From NCBI RefSeq assembly GCF_900095285.1, contig NZ_LT607734.1:1240001-1304000 (forward strand): a DNA stretch of 64,000 nt. Reading direction: 5' to 3'. A program made the position numbers and the translations under genes. The notes below the pieces were generated by a model. That model did not search any database. It had not been told where the DNA came from and saw only the letters and a program-made list of their open reading frames with translations. Source of the stretch: Fusobacterium gastrosuis (GTDB lineage Bacteria > Fusobacteriota > Fusobacteriia > Fusobacteriales > Fusobacteriaceae). Positions 7,660 through 16,666 of the stretch are shown one piece after another. The stretch's first letter is position 1. Each line of letters opens with the position of its first letter.

Positions 7660-10600
7660 ATGCAAGAATTAGTTAAAGAAAAAGAATTATTTTTTTTAGA
7701 TGAAATATTTGAAAATAATAAATTAGAAGTTTCAGAAAAATTTAATGATATTTCTATTTTGAATGATTTAAGTAATATAACATTATATTATATTGAAGAA
7801 ATTACTTTTGATGCAGAAGATAAAATTCCAAGAAGAGAAGCTTTTGAAAATGTAATAGGAACTATTCAAGAAGAAGGGGTAAATTTTTTATATTTAATTA
7901 ATGGAACAAAAAAAGGTGTTTCTTTTTATTTTGGTTTAGTAAAAGAAAGTGATTTTAATGGAAGTTTAAGTATGCCAATACAAGAAATGGGCGAAAAATT
8001 GTTAAGTTCAGCAATTAAAGGAAATTTTAGAGGAAGTAAGATCAGAGAAGTAGAAATTAAAGAAATGGAAAAACTTTTGATGAGTTTAAATAGAGATTCC
8101 TTAAGATGTGCAAATCTTATAGGAGTTCCTGGAATTAATGAAGCAGATGATAGAAGTAATTTTCAGGGGGTAGATAGATTAGTAGATGTTATGGCTGGAG
8201 ATGAATTTACTTTATGTATTGTTGCTAAGCCACTTCAAAAAAAGGCAATAAAAGATATAGAGAATAGTTTATATGAAATTTACAATAGTTTAACATTATA
8301 TTCTAAAGTCAGTCTTCAAGAAAGTAAAAATGAAAGTGAAGGTAAAACTACTACAACAGGAGAAAATAAAAGTACTACTGACGGGAAAAGTGAAACTACC
8401 GGAGAAAACGAAAACAAAAGTGTCTCAACAACAAAGGGAGAAAATAAAAGTATTTCAATAACAAAAGGAAGTAGTACATCAACTAGTAAGGGAAAAAATG
8501 AAAGTATAGCGAAAACAACTGGAGACTCTACAACAGAAACGAAAGGAAACTCAAGTAGTTCAGGAGAATCTAGTTCTAAAACAAGTTCTTCATCAGGAAG
8601 TATGGCAGAAACTATTGGAAAAAATTATAGTGAAACGGAAAGCATAAGTAAAAGCGATACAAATTCTGAAGGGATAAATGAATCTGAAACACATAGCTTA
8701 TCAAAAGGGACAAATAAAACTATAGGTGTAAATAGTTCTGAGACAATTGGTGAGAGTAGTTCAATTGCTGAAACAAAAACTGAAGGAAAATCAATAAATA
8801 AAGGCTGGGAAATATCAAATAAAAAAGCAAATGATTATATAAAATATTTAGATGAAATTTTATTTCCAATAATAGATTATGGAAAAAGTAAAGGTTTATA
8901 TCTAACAACAACATTCATATTTACACCAAATAGAGCAGGACTTATAAAATTAGGAAATACAATGAAATCACTTTATTCTGGAAAAAAAGGAAATAAAAAT
9001 CCATTAGAGTTAGAAATTTTAGAAGAAGATGATAAAAGAATAGAATATTTCAAAAACTTTCAAATACCAAACTGTAATCTAATAGGAAATGAAAATTCTC
9101 TGACATTAAAATCTCATTATATAGAAGATAGAGATACAATACCTTTAGCAAACTGGTATTCAACAAATGAATTGAGTATACTAGCAAATTTACCAGAAAA
9201 AGAAGTAGTTGGGTTAGCTTTAAAAGAAGAAATAGAATTTGGGCTAAACTATAAAAATGTATCTAATACTGAGCAAATTTTATTAGGAAATCTAGTAAGA
9301 AGTGGAAATATTTTAAATGAAATAGAAGTATCAATTGAAAAGGCTGCTTTAAATAAACATATTTTTATATCAGGAGTCACAGGAAGTGGAAAAACAACAA
9401 CTTGTCAGAAATTATTATTAGAAAGTGGAATGCCATTTTTAGTAATAGAACCAGCTAAAACTGAATATAGAATTTTAGTAAATGAAGAAAAAACAAAAGA
9501 TATTTTAGTGTTTACATTAGGAAAAGATAATGTGGCTCCTTTTAGATTAAATCCTTTTGAATTTTTTGAACATGAAAGTATAACATCTAGAGTAGATATG
9601 TTAAAAGCAACAATGGAAGCAGCTTTTGATATGGAAGCCGCAATTCCACAAATAATTGAAAGCTCAATATATGCCTGCTATAAGGATTATGGTTGGAATA
9701 TAGATACAAACATAAATGAAAAATATAAAAATCCTTTTGATGAAGGGGTTTATTCTTTTCCAACACTTGAAGATTTATTAAAAAAAGTAGATACAGAGGT
9801 GGAAAAGCATGGATTTGATGAAAGATTAAAGAAAGATTACATAGGTTCAATAAAAGCTAGATTACAAAGCTTACTGATGGGTGCAAAAGGACAAATGCTT
9901 AATACACATAGAGGAATAGATTTTAGAGATTTACTAGAAAAACAAGTAGTTCTTGAAATAGAAGAAATAAAAAATGGAGATGAAAAAGCACTATTAATAG
10001 GTTTTATACTAACAAATTTATGTGAAGCATTGAAAGCAAAATTTAAAAAAGATAGGAATTTTAAACATATAACATTAATTGAGGAAGCTCACAGACTACT
10101 ATCTAGAATTGGACCAGGAGATAGTCTTAATAAAAAAAGAAGTGTAGAAACTTTTGCAGATATGTTAGCAGAAGTAAGAAAGTATGGTGAATCTTTAATA
10201 ATAGTAGATCAAATTCCAAATAAAATGACTCCTGAAGTTTTAAAAAATACAAATACAAAAATAGTGCATAAAATATTTGCAGAAGATGATAAAGAAGCAA
10301 TAGGAAATACAATAGCCTTAACAAAGGAACAAAAAAATTTTCTATCTAGTTTATCAACGGGAAGAGCAATAGTATTTAGCCAAGGTTGGGAAAAAGCTTT
10401 GCAAGTACAAATAAAACCAACTACTAATACTTCAGGAGATGACTATATAGAAGATGATATTTTAAGAGAAAGAGTTGAAAAGTTCTATATGCAAAAATGG
10501 AGAAATAACATTTTTTTGGGTACAAAATATAGAGAGGTAAATCTGGAGGAATTCAGAAGGTGTCGTAATCTATCAAGTAATTCAAAAATCAATAAGATAT

Positions 10601-10980
10601 TTTTAAACTCTTCTGAAAAATATATTAATATTAATACTTTTGAAGACTTTGAAAATTTAATGAACTTATTACATGATGAATATTTTTGGAAAAATATAGA
10701 AAAAATTCTAGAGGATAAAGAAAATGAAATAGAAAATATTGATGAATTTAAAGAGTATTATTTAAAAAAAGAACTTCCTCAAAATATAGGAGATATAATT
10801 TTTGAAAGATACTATGATATATCTTTAAAAAATAAGAGAAATATCTGTGATATTATAAGGGAAATAGAGAATAGAATAAAAGAAATCTTTAAATTCAAAG
10901 AGATAAATTTAGAATACAGTAGTGGAATTGAAAAAAAAGAAATGTTAGTAAAATCAAATCTAATACAGTATAAATTATAG
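7660..10980 (+). CDS. HerA-like (DUF87) P-loop ATPase with long Ser/Thr/Gly-rich tract
   Basis: First gene of the island, 1106 residues. The N-terminal third (1-220) is a globular region of unknown role. Residues about 220-380 are a low-complexity tract of S, T, G, E, N and K with degenerate units such as TTGENKS and ETIGESSS. From about residue 550 comes a HerA/VirB4-like motor: Walker A GVTGSGKTTT (about 571-580), PAKTEYRILV, and Walker B ITLIEEAHRLLSR (about 804-816), then VDQIPNKM and an arginine-finger-like ending. HerA-type ATPases are hexameric DNA or protein pumps; here it is the presumed motor of the system. The C-terminal 130 residues are charged and helical. A strong AAAAGGAG site sets the start. 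No nuclease partner (NurA, Sir2) is adjacent. Confidence 0.85.
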   Translation: MQELVKEKELFFLDEIFENNKLEVSEKFNDISILNDLSNITLYYIEEITFDAEDKIPRREAFENVIGTIQEEGVNFLYLINGTKKGVSFYFGLVKESDFNGSLSMPIQEMGEKLLSSAIKGNFRGSKIREVEIKEMEKLLMSLNRDSLRCANLIGVPGINEADDRSNFQGVDRLVDVMAGDEFTLCIVAKPLQKKAIKDIENSLYEIYNSLTLYSKVSLQESKNESEGKTTTTGENKSTTDGKSETTGENENKSVSTTKGENKSISITKGSSTSTSKGKNESIAKTTGDSTTETKGNSSSSGESSSKTSSSSGSMAETIGKNYSETESISKSDTNSEGINESETHSLSKGTNKTIGVNSSETIGESSSIAETKTEGKSINKGWEISNKKANDYIKYLDEILFPIIDYGKSKGLYLTTTFIFTPNRAGLIKLGNTMKSLYSGKKGNKNPLELEILEEDDKRIEYFKNFQIPNCNLIGNENSLTLKSHYIEDRDTIPLANWYSTNELSILANLPEKEVVGLALKEEIEFGLNYKNVSNTEQILLGNLVRSGNILNEIEVSIEKAALNKHIFISGVTGSGKTTTCQKLLLESGMPFLVIEPAKTEYRILVNEEKTKDILVFTLGKDNVAPFRLNPFEFFEHESITSRVDMLKATMEAAFDMEAAIPQIIESSIYACYKDYGWNIDTNINEKYKNPFDEGVYSFPTLEDLLKKVDTEVEKHGFDERLKKDYIGSIKARLQSLLMGAKGQMLNTHRGIDFRDLLEKQVVLEIEEIKNGDEKALLIGFILTNLCEALKAKFKKDRNFKHITLIEEAHRLLSRIGPGDSLNKKRSVETFADMLAEVRKYGESLIIVDQIPNKMTPEVLKNTNTKIVHKIFAEDDKEAIGNTIALTKEQKNFLSSLSTGRAIVFSQGWEKALQVQIKPTTNTSGDDYIEDDILRERVEKFYMQKWRNNIFLGTKYREVNLEEFRRCRNLSSNSKINKIFLNSSEKYININTFEDFENLMNLLHDEYFWKNIEKILEDKENEIENIDEFKEYYLKKELPQNIGDIIFERYYDISLKNKRNICDIIREIENRIKEIFKFKEINLEYSSGIEKKEMLVKSNLIQYKL

Positions 10981-11002
10981 AAAAAATAGGAGGTAAATTA
11001 TT

Positions 11003-11656
11003 ATGGTATTTGGAGTAATTTTAGGGGGACTTTCAGCAATTGGTGGGGCATTAGCAACTTTTTGTTCAACAATAGGAGGGGCATTAGGAACAGCAATTTC
11101 AACAATAGGAATAGCATTAGCAAAATTAACACCTGAATTAATTAATGCAGTAAGTAATTTAATTACAGCAGTTTCACAAATATTCGATATATTAACTAAA
11201 GATGAAAAACCTGAAGAAATAGGTTTAAAAGCATCTTTAAGTGATAGAAAACCTGAAGATTTTGATAGTACCTTAGAATATATACAACATTTAAGGAGTA
11301 TGCAACTTTCACCAGAAGATTTAGAAAAATTAAATGATGAAAAAATGAAAGATGTATATAAAATTGGTGGAATGGCAATACAAATTAATGGTATTAATGA
11401 AAAAATAGGAATGGACTTAAATATAGGTGACTATGTTAAGTTTGCAGAAATAGGTATCAAAACAGGAGAACAGGTAAAAGAGATTATTGAAAAATTTAAA
11501 GAAAAAGATGTTGAGCCAAATATAAATGATGCAATAGAAGGGAATTTAGATATTGAAGAAGCCTCAGATATCATACAAACTTTAAAAGAAGGTGTTCTTG
11601 AAATAGAAGATAATAACGAGATTTGGAAACAACTAAATGAAATGTTAGGAGCTTAG
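11003..11656 (+). CDS. Glycine-zipper membrane-active protein of unknown function
   Basis: A 217-residue protein I cannot assign. Residues 1-60 are hydrophobic and built of small residues with GxxxG-type spacing (GGLSAIGGALATF, then IGGALGTAISTIGIALA), as in glycine zippers of pore-forming and tape-measure-like proteins; no charged residue occurs before about residue 40. The rest (65-217) is acidic and helical. It has no signal peptide of the normal type. A perfect AGGAGG site and a 22-base gap from the HerA-like gene show co-translation. As the only clear membrane-inserting protein in the cluster it is a candidate effector or membrane anchor; this is inference. Confidence 0.75.
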   Translation: MVFGVILGGLSAIGGALATFCSTIGGALGTAISTIGIALAKLTPELINAVSNLITAVSQIFDILTKDEKPEEIGLKASLSDRKPEDFDSTLEYIQHLRSMQLSPEDLEKLNDEKMKDVYKIGGMAIQINGINEKIGMDLNIGDYVKFAEIGIKTGEQVKEIIEKFKEKDVEPNINDAIEGNLDIEEASDIIQTLKEGVLEIEDNNEIWKQLNEMLGA

Positions 11657-11660
11657 AAAA

Positions 11661-12206
11661 ATGGAAAGAGTACATAAATATTTTTTTTGGTTTGAAGAGA
11701 ACTATGTAAAAATTTATAATAAAGATTATAAATTGGTAAAATATGATGGTGAAGAAAAATATTTATTTGGAACAATAGAAAATTTTTGGAAAGTATGGGA
11801 AAAAAATTCCAAAATAAATATTGAAAAAGATAAAGTAGACTTTATTTTTTTCTCTGATGACAAAGAAAAATTAAATCTTTTTATTGATTTTTCAAAAAAA
11901 TATAAAGAGAGTAATTCTATTTTATTTTCTGGAGAAGAATTAAAAAAAATAATTATTGAACAAGCAAATGAAAAAATAATATTTAATATTTTTGACGAGG
12001 AGTTTTGTATTGAAAAAGATGAATATATCTGTAGAAAATTAAATAATTATTCTGAAAATTTGAAGAAAATATATGTATTGGGAAATAATATTGATTTAAA
12101 TATATCTAAATATAATTTTTCTAATAAAATAATCGAAAATATAGAATCGAAAAATCAAAAAGGAATTTTAAATAATTTCTTTATCAATGAATATGCTAAA
12201 AAGTAA
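11661..12206 (+). CDS. Unknown protein in the HerA-Hsp70 cluster
   Basis: Unrecognised 181-residue soluble protein, rich in Lys, Asn, Ile and aromatic residues. It starts 4 bases after the glycine-zipper gene, with the TTAGGAG ribosome site inside that gene's end, so the two are tightly coupled. No signal peptide, membrane segment or catalytic motif is apparent. A strand-rich N-terminus (HKYFFWFEENYVKIYNKDY) and helical C-terminus are the only visible structure. It may be a partner or immunity-type protein of the preceding gene, judged only by position. Confidence 0.7.
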   Translation: MERVHKYFFWFEENYVKIYNKDYKLVKYDGEEKYLFGTIENFWKVWEKNSKINIEKDKVDFIFFSDDKEKLNLFIDFSKKYKESNSILFSGEELKKIIIEQANEKIIFNIFDEEFCIEKDEYICRKLNNYSENLKKIYVLGNNIDLNISKYNFSNKIIENIESKNQKGILNNFFINEYAKK

Positions 12207-12226
12207 AGAAATAAAAAAATGAAATA

Positions 12227-12304
12227 GACTGTCTATAAATGATGAAACCCTCAAAAGTTTAACTTTTTTTTGGGGCAGTATCGAATGCTGACAGTCCTTT
12301 TTTT
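12227..12304 (+). ncRNA. Structured RNA or long terminator between the two halves of the island operon
   Basis: An outer stem GACTGTC (12227-12233) pairs with GACAGTC (12290-12296) and is followed by seven T (12298-12304). Inside, CCTCAAAAG can pair with a T-rich GGGG arm (about 12249-12275), and CAGTAT/ATGCTG forms a second hairpin (12276-12290), sharing one base with the outer stem. Together they suggest a branched fold ending in a T run: an intrinsic terminator or attenuator, a small RNA, or the folded ends of a MITE-like insertion. The next ribosome site starts within 2 bases of the T run. Confidence 0.5.
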
Positions 12305-12319
12305 AAGGAGTATTTTGAA

Positions 12320-13416
12320 ATGAGTGATTTAGAAAATAGAAACGAAAAAGGTAGAGAAGAAGAAATAAAAGCAAGAACAAGAAAAATAGTAGAAGAGAGT
12401 TTAGAAAAAAAAATTATGGAAATTTTAAAAAAAAATAAAGAGAAAATAAAAGAAATTCTTTTTGATAATGATGATGAAACAAGAGAAGAAATAAAAAAAG
12501 AAGAACAAAAATTCTTTTTAAATATGTTACTAGAAAGTTTTCCTGAAATTTTTGAATCTCAAAAAAATATAGAAAATATAGGGGATAATATGCTAGAAGT
12601 AAAAATAAAGAAAGTAATTGAAAAAATAAAAGGATTTTTTAAATTAAAAATAGAAAAAAATAATGAAGAAAAACAAAAAATAAATAAATTATTATTAGAT
12701 GAAAAAGAAAATTTAGCTAAATTATGTAATGAAATAGAAGATTTAAAGAAGGAAGTAGAAGAAAAAGAAACTAAGTTGAAAGAAAAAAAGAAGAAAGTGA
12801 AAGAATTAAAATTGATTTTAATGGAAGGATAGAAGAAAAAGAAAAAAGTATAAAGAAAAAAGATGAAGAGATAGGAATTCTTTTAAAAAATAAAGATAAT
12901 TTAGAAAAAGAATTAAAACAAGAAAAAGAAAAATTAGAAAAAGAAATCAAGAGAAAAGAGAAGTTAGGAGCAGTACTTGAAATAGAAAAATTATATGAAA
13001 ATTATTTAAAAATTTCTCCTTCAGTACTTTTAAAAACTGAAAAAATTCTTCGAAGAAATGACTTATCAAGTTTTATTTCCTCATGTTATTCTATACAAAC
13101 TTTAGATAATATTTGGGACTTTGTAAATAATGAAACAAAAAATAAAAATATAACTTTAAATGATGTCAATATTTTAAAAGAAATATTTGCATTTATTTTA
13201 AGACAAATGAATAAAAAGTATGAAAAAGATTATTATATGTTAGTGGAACCACAAATAGGAGAACTTTTTGATCCTATAAATCATAGGGAAATAAATGGAA
13301 ATTCTACAGGAAAAATAAGTGAGTTATATTTTTATGGATATGGAAAATTGAATGATAGTGAAGAAGAAAAGAGTATTGATAAATTAATTAAAGCAGCATT
13401 AGTTTGTGCAAATTAA
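12320..13416 (+). CDS. GrpE-like nucleotide exchange factor with long coiled coil, encoded across a -1 frameshift
   Basis: Two reading frames make one protein. The first runs from an AAGGAG-preceded ATG at 12320 to a TAG ending at 12832 (170 residues, almost all coiled coil). The -1 frame is open from the A7 run at 12783-12789 through to 13416 and keeps the same heptad-rich composition before becoming globular. Joined at the slippery site the product is about 365 residues. Its end reads GELFDPINHREI, then GKISELYFYGYGKL and IKAALVCAN, close to the GrpE C-terminal pattern (G-x-x-FDP-x-x-H then GY then ALV). GrpE is the dimeric coiled-coil exchange factor of DnaK; two Hsp70-like genes follow at once. 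The GrpE call is from pattern, not a search. Confidence 0.75.
12784..12790 (+). promoter_or_regulatory. A_AAA_AAG slippery heptamer (possible -1 frameshift site)
   Basis: In the zero frame of the GrpE-like gene the codons are GAA AAA AAG, giving A_AAA_AAG, the same heptamer and phase as the programmed site of E. coli dnaX. A -1 slip here moves exactly into the downstream open frame. No convincing downstream hairpin or nearby upstream Shine-Dalgarno was seen, so polymerase slippage on A7, or loss of one A in the genome or the assembly, are alternatives. Confidence 0.6.
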
Positions 13417-13438
13417 TATAAAGAAAGAGAGGAAATTT

Positions 13439-16400
13439 ATGGAAAGCGAAAATTTAAAGCAGGAGGATTTTCTAATGATGTTATCTAATGTAATACAAAA
13501 AATATCACAACTTTCTAAAAAAGAAGATTTTTTAATCTATGAGGACAATAGTTTATTAAAAAATGTAGAAATAAAAAACTATGAGACATTAACAAAAAAA
13601 TTTGATACTTTTGAAGAATTGTTTTTTAAATTTATTGAGATTTATGATAATAAAGAAATTAGAATAAAAAATAAGAATCTTACTTACTTGAATAATTTAA
13701 AACTTATTAAAACAGATAATTATGAATATTTGGGAGAAAATATTAATACTATTAATCAAAGAATTAAGCATATTTCTAATTTAATAGATTTTAAAATTTT
13801 ACTACCTACTTATGATGACTTAAAAAATATTTTAAAAAATAATAAAAAAATTGAAGAATTTGTTTACTATAATGGAAGTGATCTTAATATAAATTATAGT
13901 AATGACATTTATTCACGCTACTTACGAAAATATTATTTTGGAATTTTAGATTTAGTTATACAAAAAGAAATAACATCTTTAAAGAGTTTTAAAAATCAAA
14001 GTAATGAAATAGAAGAGGTCTATAATCTTACAGATTTAACAAAAAGAGAAGAAGAAATAGAGAGATTAAATATAAAATATCCTGAAAATTTAAAAGTTTT
14101 TGAAATATTTTTAAAATATAATTTTCTTCCTGATGGCATTCCAGATGAGACTAGCTATTTTGATTTGGTTAAAAACTATAAAATTTATTCTAAATATATA
14201 AAAGATATATATTGTGATAAAAATAATAATAAAATAGAAATAATTTTTGATGAGAATATTTTGTATGATGAATTATTGAATGGGGCAGAAGAATTAGAAG
14301 GAATTGAATTAGAATATACTATTGAAAATAGTATTATTGAAAAGATTAGTGTTGAAAGAAATAAAAAGATTTATTATTTTACTAATGGAGATAAAGAAAT
14401 TTTAAGTAATAATGAAAAAGGAATAGTTAAGTCTGAATACAATTATCAAAATGGAAATTTAGAAGAAAGGGAATATAAAAATAGGAAACTTCAAGGAAAA
14501 AGTATACTTCATTTTGCTAATGGGGTTACAGAAGAAAGAAGATATATTGAAGGTGTTTTAAATGGAGAAGCTACTTTTAAAAGAAATGGAAAAATAAAAA
14601 AAATCAATTATATCAATGGTATTAGAGAAGAAGTTCCAACATTAAAATATTATCTTTCAATTGATAAGGAAAGAATTAATATAGATGAATATGAAGAAAA
14701 TAGATTATTAGATCCTAACATTGGACATTGGGACTTAAAGGAAGAAGATAAGGAAGATTTAAGAGAAATATTAGGAGAAACTGTATATAAAAGAGATCCT
14801 AGAAAAGATATAAAAAATGGCGGAATTGTAGGTATAGATTTTGGGACTAAAAGTACTGTAGTTGTTTTTCAAAATGATAGTGATTTAGTTCTTCCAATGA
14901 GAATTAGTGGAGAAATATTAAATAAAGATGTTAGGGATACAGATTATGAAAATCCTACAGTTATTGAGTTTAGAAATATAGAAAATTTTATAAAAACATA
15001 TATTGAAAAAAAAGGAAGACCTGATACAAAATGGGAGGATTTAACAGTTTCACATACAGCATATAAAAATTTAATAGATGGAAGTAGTGAACAATTTAGT
15101 TCTATAATATCAGACTTAAAACAATGGACTGCAAATAAGGAAGAACAAATAATTATAATTGATAAAACAAAAACAAGATATGAATTATTGCCATACTTAA
15201 GTTTAGATGAAAATAACTCAAAAAATATCGATCCAGTAGAAATTTATGCTTACTATATAGGTAGCTATATAAATACAATGAGAAATGGAGTATATTTAGA
15301 GTATTTCTTATCATTTCCAGTCACTTATGAAAAAGCAATAAGAAATAAAATATTAAAAAGTTTTGAAAAAGGGATAAGAAAATCTTTACCAATAGAAATT
15401 CAAAATGATGAAAAAACAATGAAAAAATTTAAAGTGAGACATGGTGCAAATGAGCCAGCAGCCTTTTCTGTATGTGCTTTAAAAGAGTTTGAAATAGAAC
15501 CAAGTTCAGAGGAAGAAAAAGTATATTATGCTGTATTTGACTTTGGCGGTGGAACTACAGATTTTGATTTTGGAACTTGGAAATTTGCTGATGATGAATT
15601 AAGCTATGATTATGAATTAGAGCATTTTGGTTCTGGTGGTGATCAATATCTAGGTGGTGAAAATATTTTAAAAGAATTAGCTTATAGGGTATTTTCAAAA
15701 AATATTTCAAAATTAAGAAAAGATAAGATATTCTTTTCAAGACCTGTGTGGTGTCATGAAACAATAGGAGAGGAAACATTAGTAAATAATACAAGAGAAG
15801 CTAAATTAAATATAAAAAGGCTTGCTGAAAAATTAAGACCTATTTGGGAAGAAAATAAAGAAAGGGAAGTAGAAGATGTAATAACTGGAATATATTTATT
15901 TAATTCACAAGGAGAGTCTAATACAAATATAGAACTTGAAGTAGATAAAGATGAGTTAAGAGAACTAATAGAAAATAAGATAGAGATTGGAATAAATAAA
16001 TTTTTTATTGCTATGGAAAAAGCATTTGCAGATGAAGAAATTGAAGAAATCCATGTGTTTTTAGCAGGAAATTCATGTAGACATGCCTATGTAAATGAAG
16101 TCTTTAATAGATACAAAGAAGAGTGGAGTGATAAATTTAACCTAAATATCTATACACCAGAACAAATGGAAAAATTAAAAGAAAAAAGAACAAAAAATGA
16201 ACCAAGTCCAACAGGAAAAACAGGTGTAGCATATGGCTTATTGTATTCTAGAATAGGTGGAAGAATTAAAATTACAAATAGAGATGAGAAAGAAAATGCA
16301 GGAAATGAAATCAATTTCAAATATTATGTTGGAACTAAAAGAAGAGGAGATATATTTAAACTTGTAATAGGACCTACAAATCAGTATGAGAAATTTGAGG

Positions 16401-16651
16401 TTTTAGCAATTGTTAATTCAGATGTAATTGATTTATACTATACTACTAATCCTGAGGCTACAACAGAAACTTTTAAAATAGATGAAACTGTAAAGAAATA
16501 CCGAATAAATTTAGAAAAGGAATATGTTGAAGGCGAAAGAATATATATAAAATCAATTAGTCCTAATAAATTATCTTATGCCATTGTAACTAATGAAGAT
16601 AAGTTTGATAAAAAAGATTTCCTTGAAGTTGGAGAAATAATTCTAAAGTAA
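13439..16651 (+). CDS. Large Hsp70/DnaK-like ATPase, first copy, with N-terminal extension
   Basis: Product of 1070 residues. The ATPase core has the actin/Hsp70 signatures: phosphate-1 GIVGIDFGTKSTVV (about 461), connect-1 NEPAAFSVCALKEF, phosphate-2 FDFGGGTTDFDF (about 698) and adenosine motif FLAGNSCRHAYVNEVF (about 873). Ahead of it lie about 455 residues not seen in DnaK, including two or three MORN/YwqK-like strands (HFANGVTEERRYIEGVLNGE, about 355-395). After it a short beta-rich domain replaces the normal peptide-binding domain and lid. I chose the ATG at 13439, which has an AGAGAGG site 6 bases upstream, over one 33 bases earlier that overlaps the GrpE-like gene. Confidence 0.88.
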   Translation: MESENLKQEDFLMMLSNVIQKISQLSKKEDFLIYEDNSLLKNVEIKNYETLTKKFDTFEELFFKFIEIYDNKEIRIKNKNLTYLNNLKLIKTDNYEYLGENINTINQRIKHISNLIDFKILLPTYDDLKNILKNNKKIEEFVYYNGSDLNINYSNDIYSRYLRKYYFGILDLVIQKEITSLKSFKNQSNEIEEVYNLTDLTKREEEIERLNIKYPENLKVFEIFLKYNFLPDGIPDETSYFDLVKNYKIYSKYIKDIYCDKNNNKIEIIFDENILYDELLNGAEELEGIELEYTIENSIIEKISVERNKKIYYFTNGDKEILSNNEKGIVKSEYNYQNGNLEEREYKNRKLQGKSILHFANGVTEERRYIEGVLNGEATFKRNGKIKKINYINGIREEVPTLKYYLSIDKERINIDEYEENRLLDPNIGHWDLKEEDKEDLREILGETVYKRDPRKDIKNGGIVGIDFGTKSTVVVFQNDSDLVLPMRISGEILNKDVRDTDYENPTVIEFRNIENFIKTYIEKKGRPDTKWEDLTVSHTAYKNLIDGSSEQFSSIISDLKQWTANKEEQIIIIDKTKTRYELLPYLSLDENNSKNIDPVEIYAYYIGSYINTMRNGVYLEYFLSFPVTYEKAIRNKILKSFEKGIRKSLPIEIQNDEKTMKKFKVRHGANEPAAFSVCALKEFEIEPSSEEEKVYYAVFDFGGGTTDFDFGTWKFADDELSYDYELEHFGSGGDQYLGGENILKELAYRVFSKNISKLRKDKIFFSRPVWCHETIGEETLVNNTREAKLNIKRLAEKLRPIWEENKEREVEDVITGIYLFNSQGESNTNIELEVDKDELRELIENKIEIGINKFFIAMEKAFADEEIEEIHVFLAGNSCRHAYVNEVFNRYKEEWSDKFNLNIYTPEQMEKLKEKRTKNEPSPTGKTGVAYGLLYSRIGGRIKITNRDEKENAGNEINFKYYVGTKRRGDIFKLVIGPTNQYEKFEVLAIVNSDVIDLYYTTNPEATTETFKIDETVKKYRINLEKEYVEGERIYIKSISPNKLSYAIVTNEDKFDKKDFLEVGEIILK

Positions 16652-16666
16652 GAAGGGGCTTAAAAA

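Noticed and set aside
8315..8800. Possible CRISPR or tandem-repeat array in the repetitive stretch
   Set aside because: Units are irregular and fall in frame inside the HerA-like coding sequence; it is a low-complexity protein tract, with no equal spacers.
12227..12304. Insertion sequence end
   Set aside because: No transposase, no target duplication identified and the repeat is only 7 bases; kept as a structured RNA or terminator candidate.
12320..12832. Reading 12320-12832 and 13207-13416 as two separate genes
   Set aside because: The -1 frame is open through from the A7 run to 13416 with matching coiled-coil composition, and no ribosome site precedes the internal ATG at 13207. One frameshifted gene explains both.
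13406..13438. ATG at 13406 as start of the first Hsp70-like gene
   Set aside because: It overlaps the GrpE-like gene end without a ribosome site; the ATG at 13439 has AGAGAGG at the right distance.
13439..16651. Calling the Hsp70-like proteins DnaK
   Set aside because: N-terminal extensions, a replaced C-terminal domain and the island context do not fit housekeeping DnaK.
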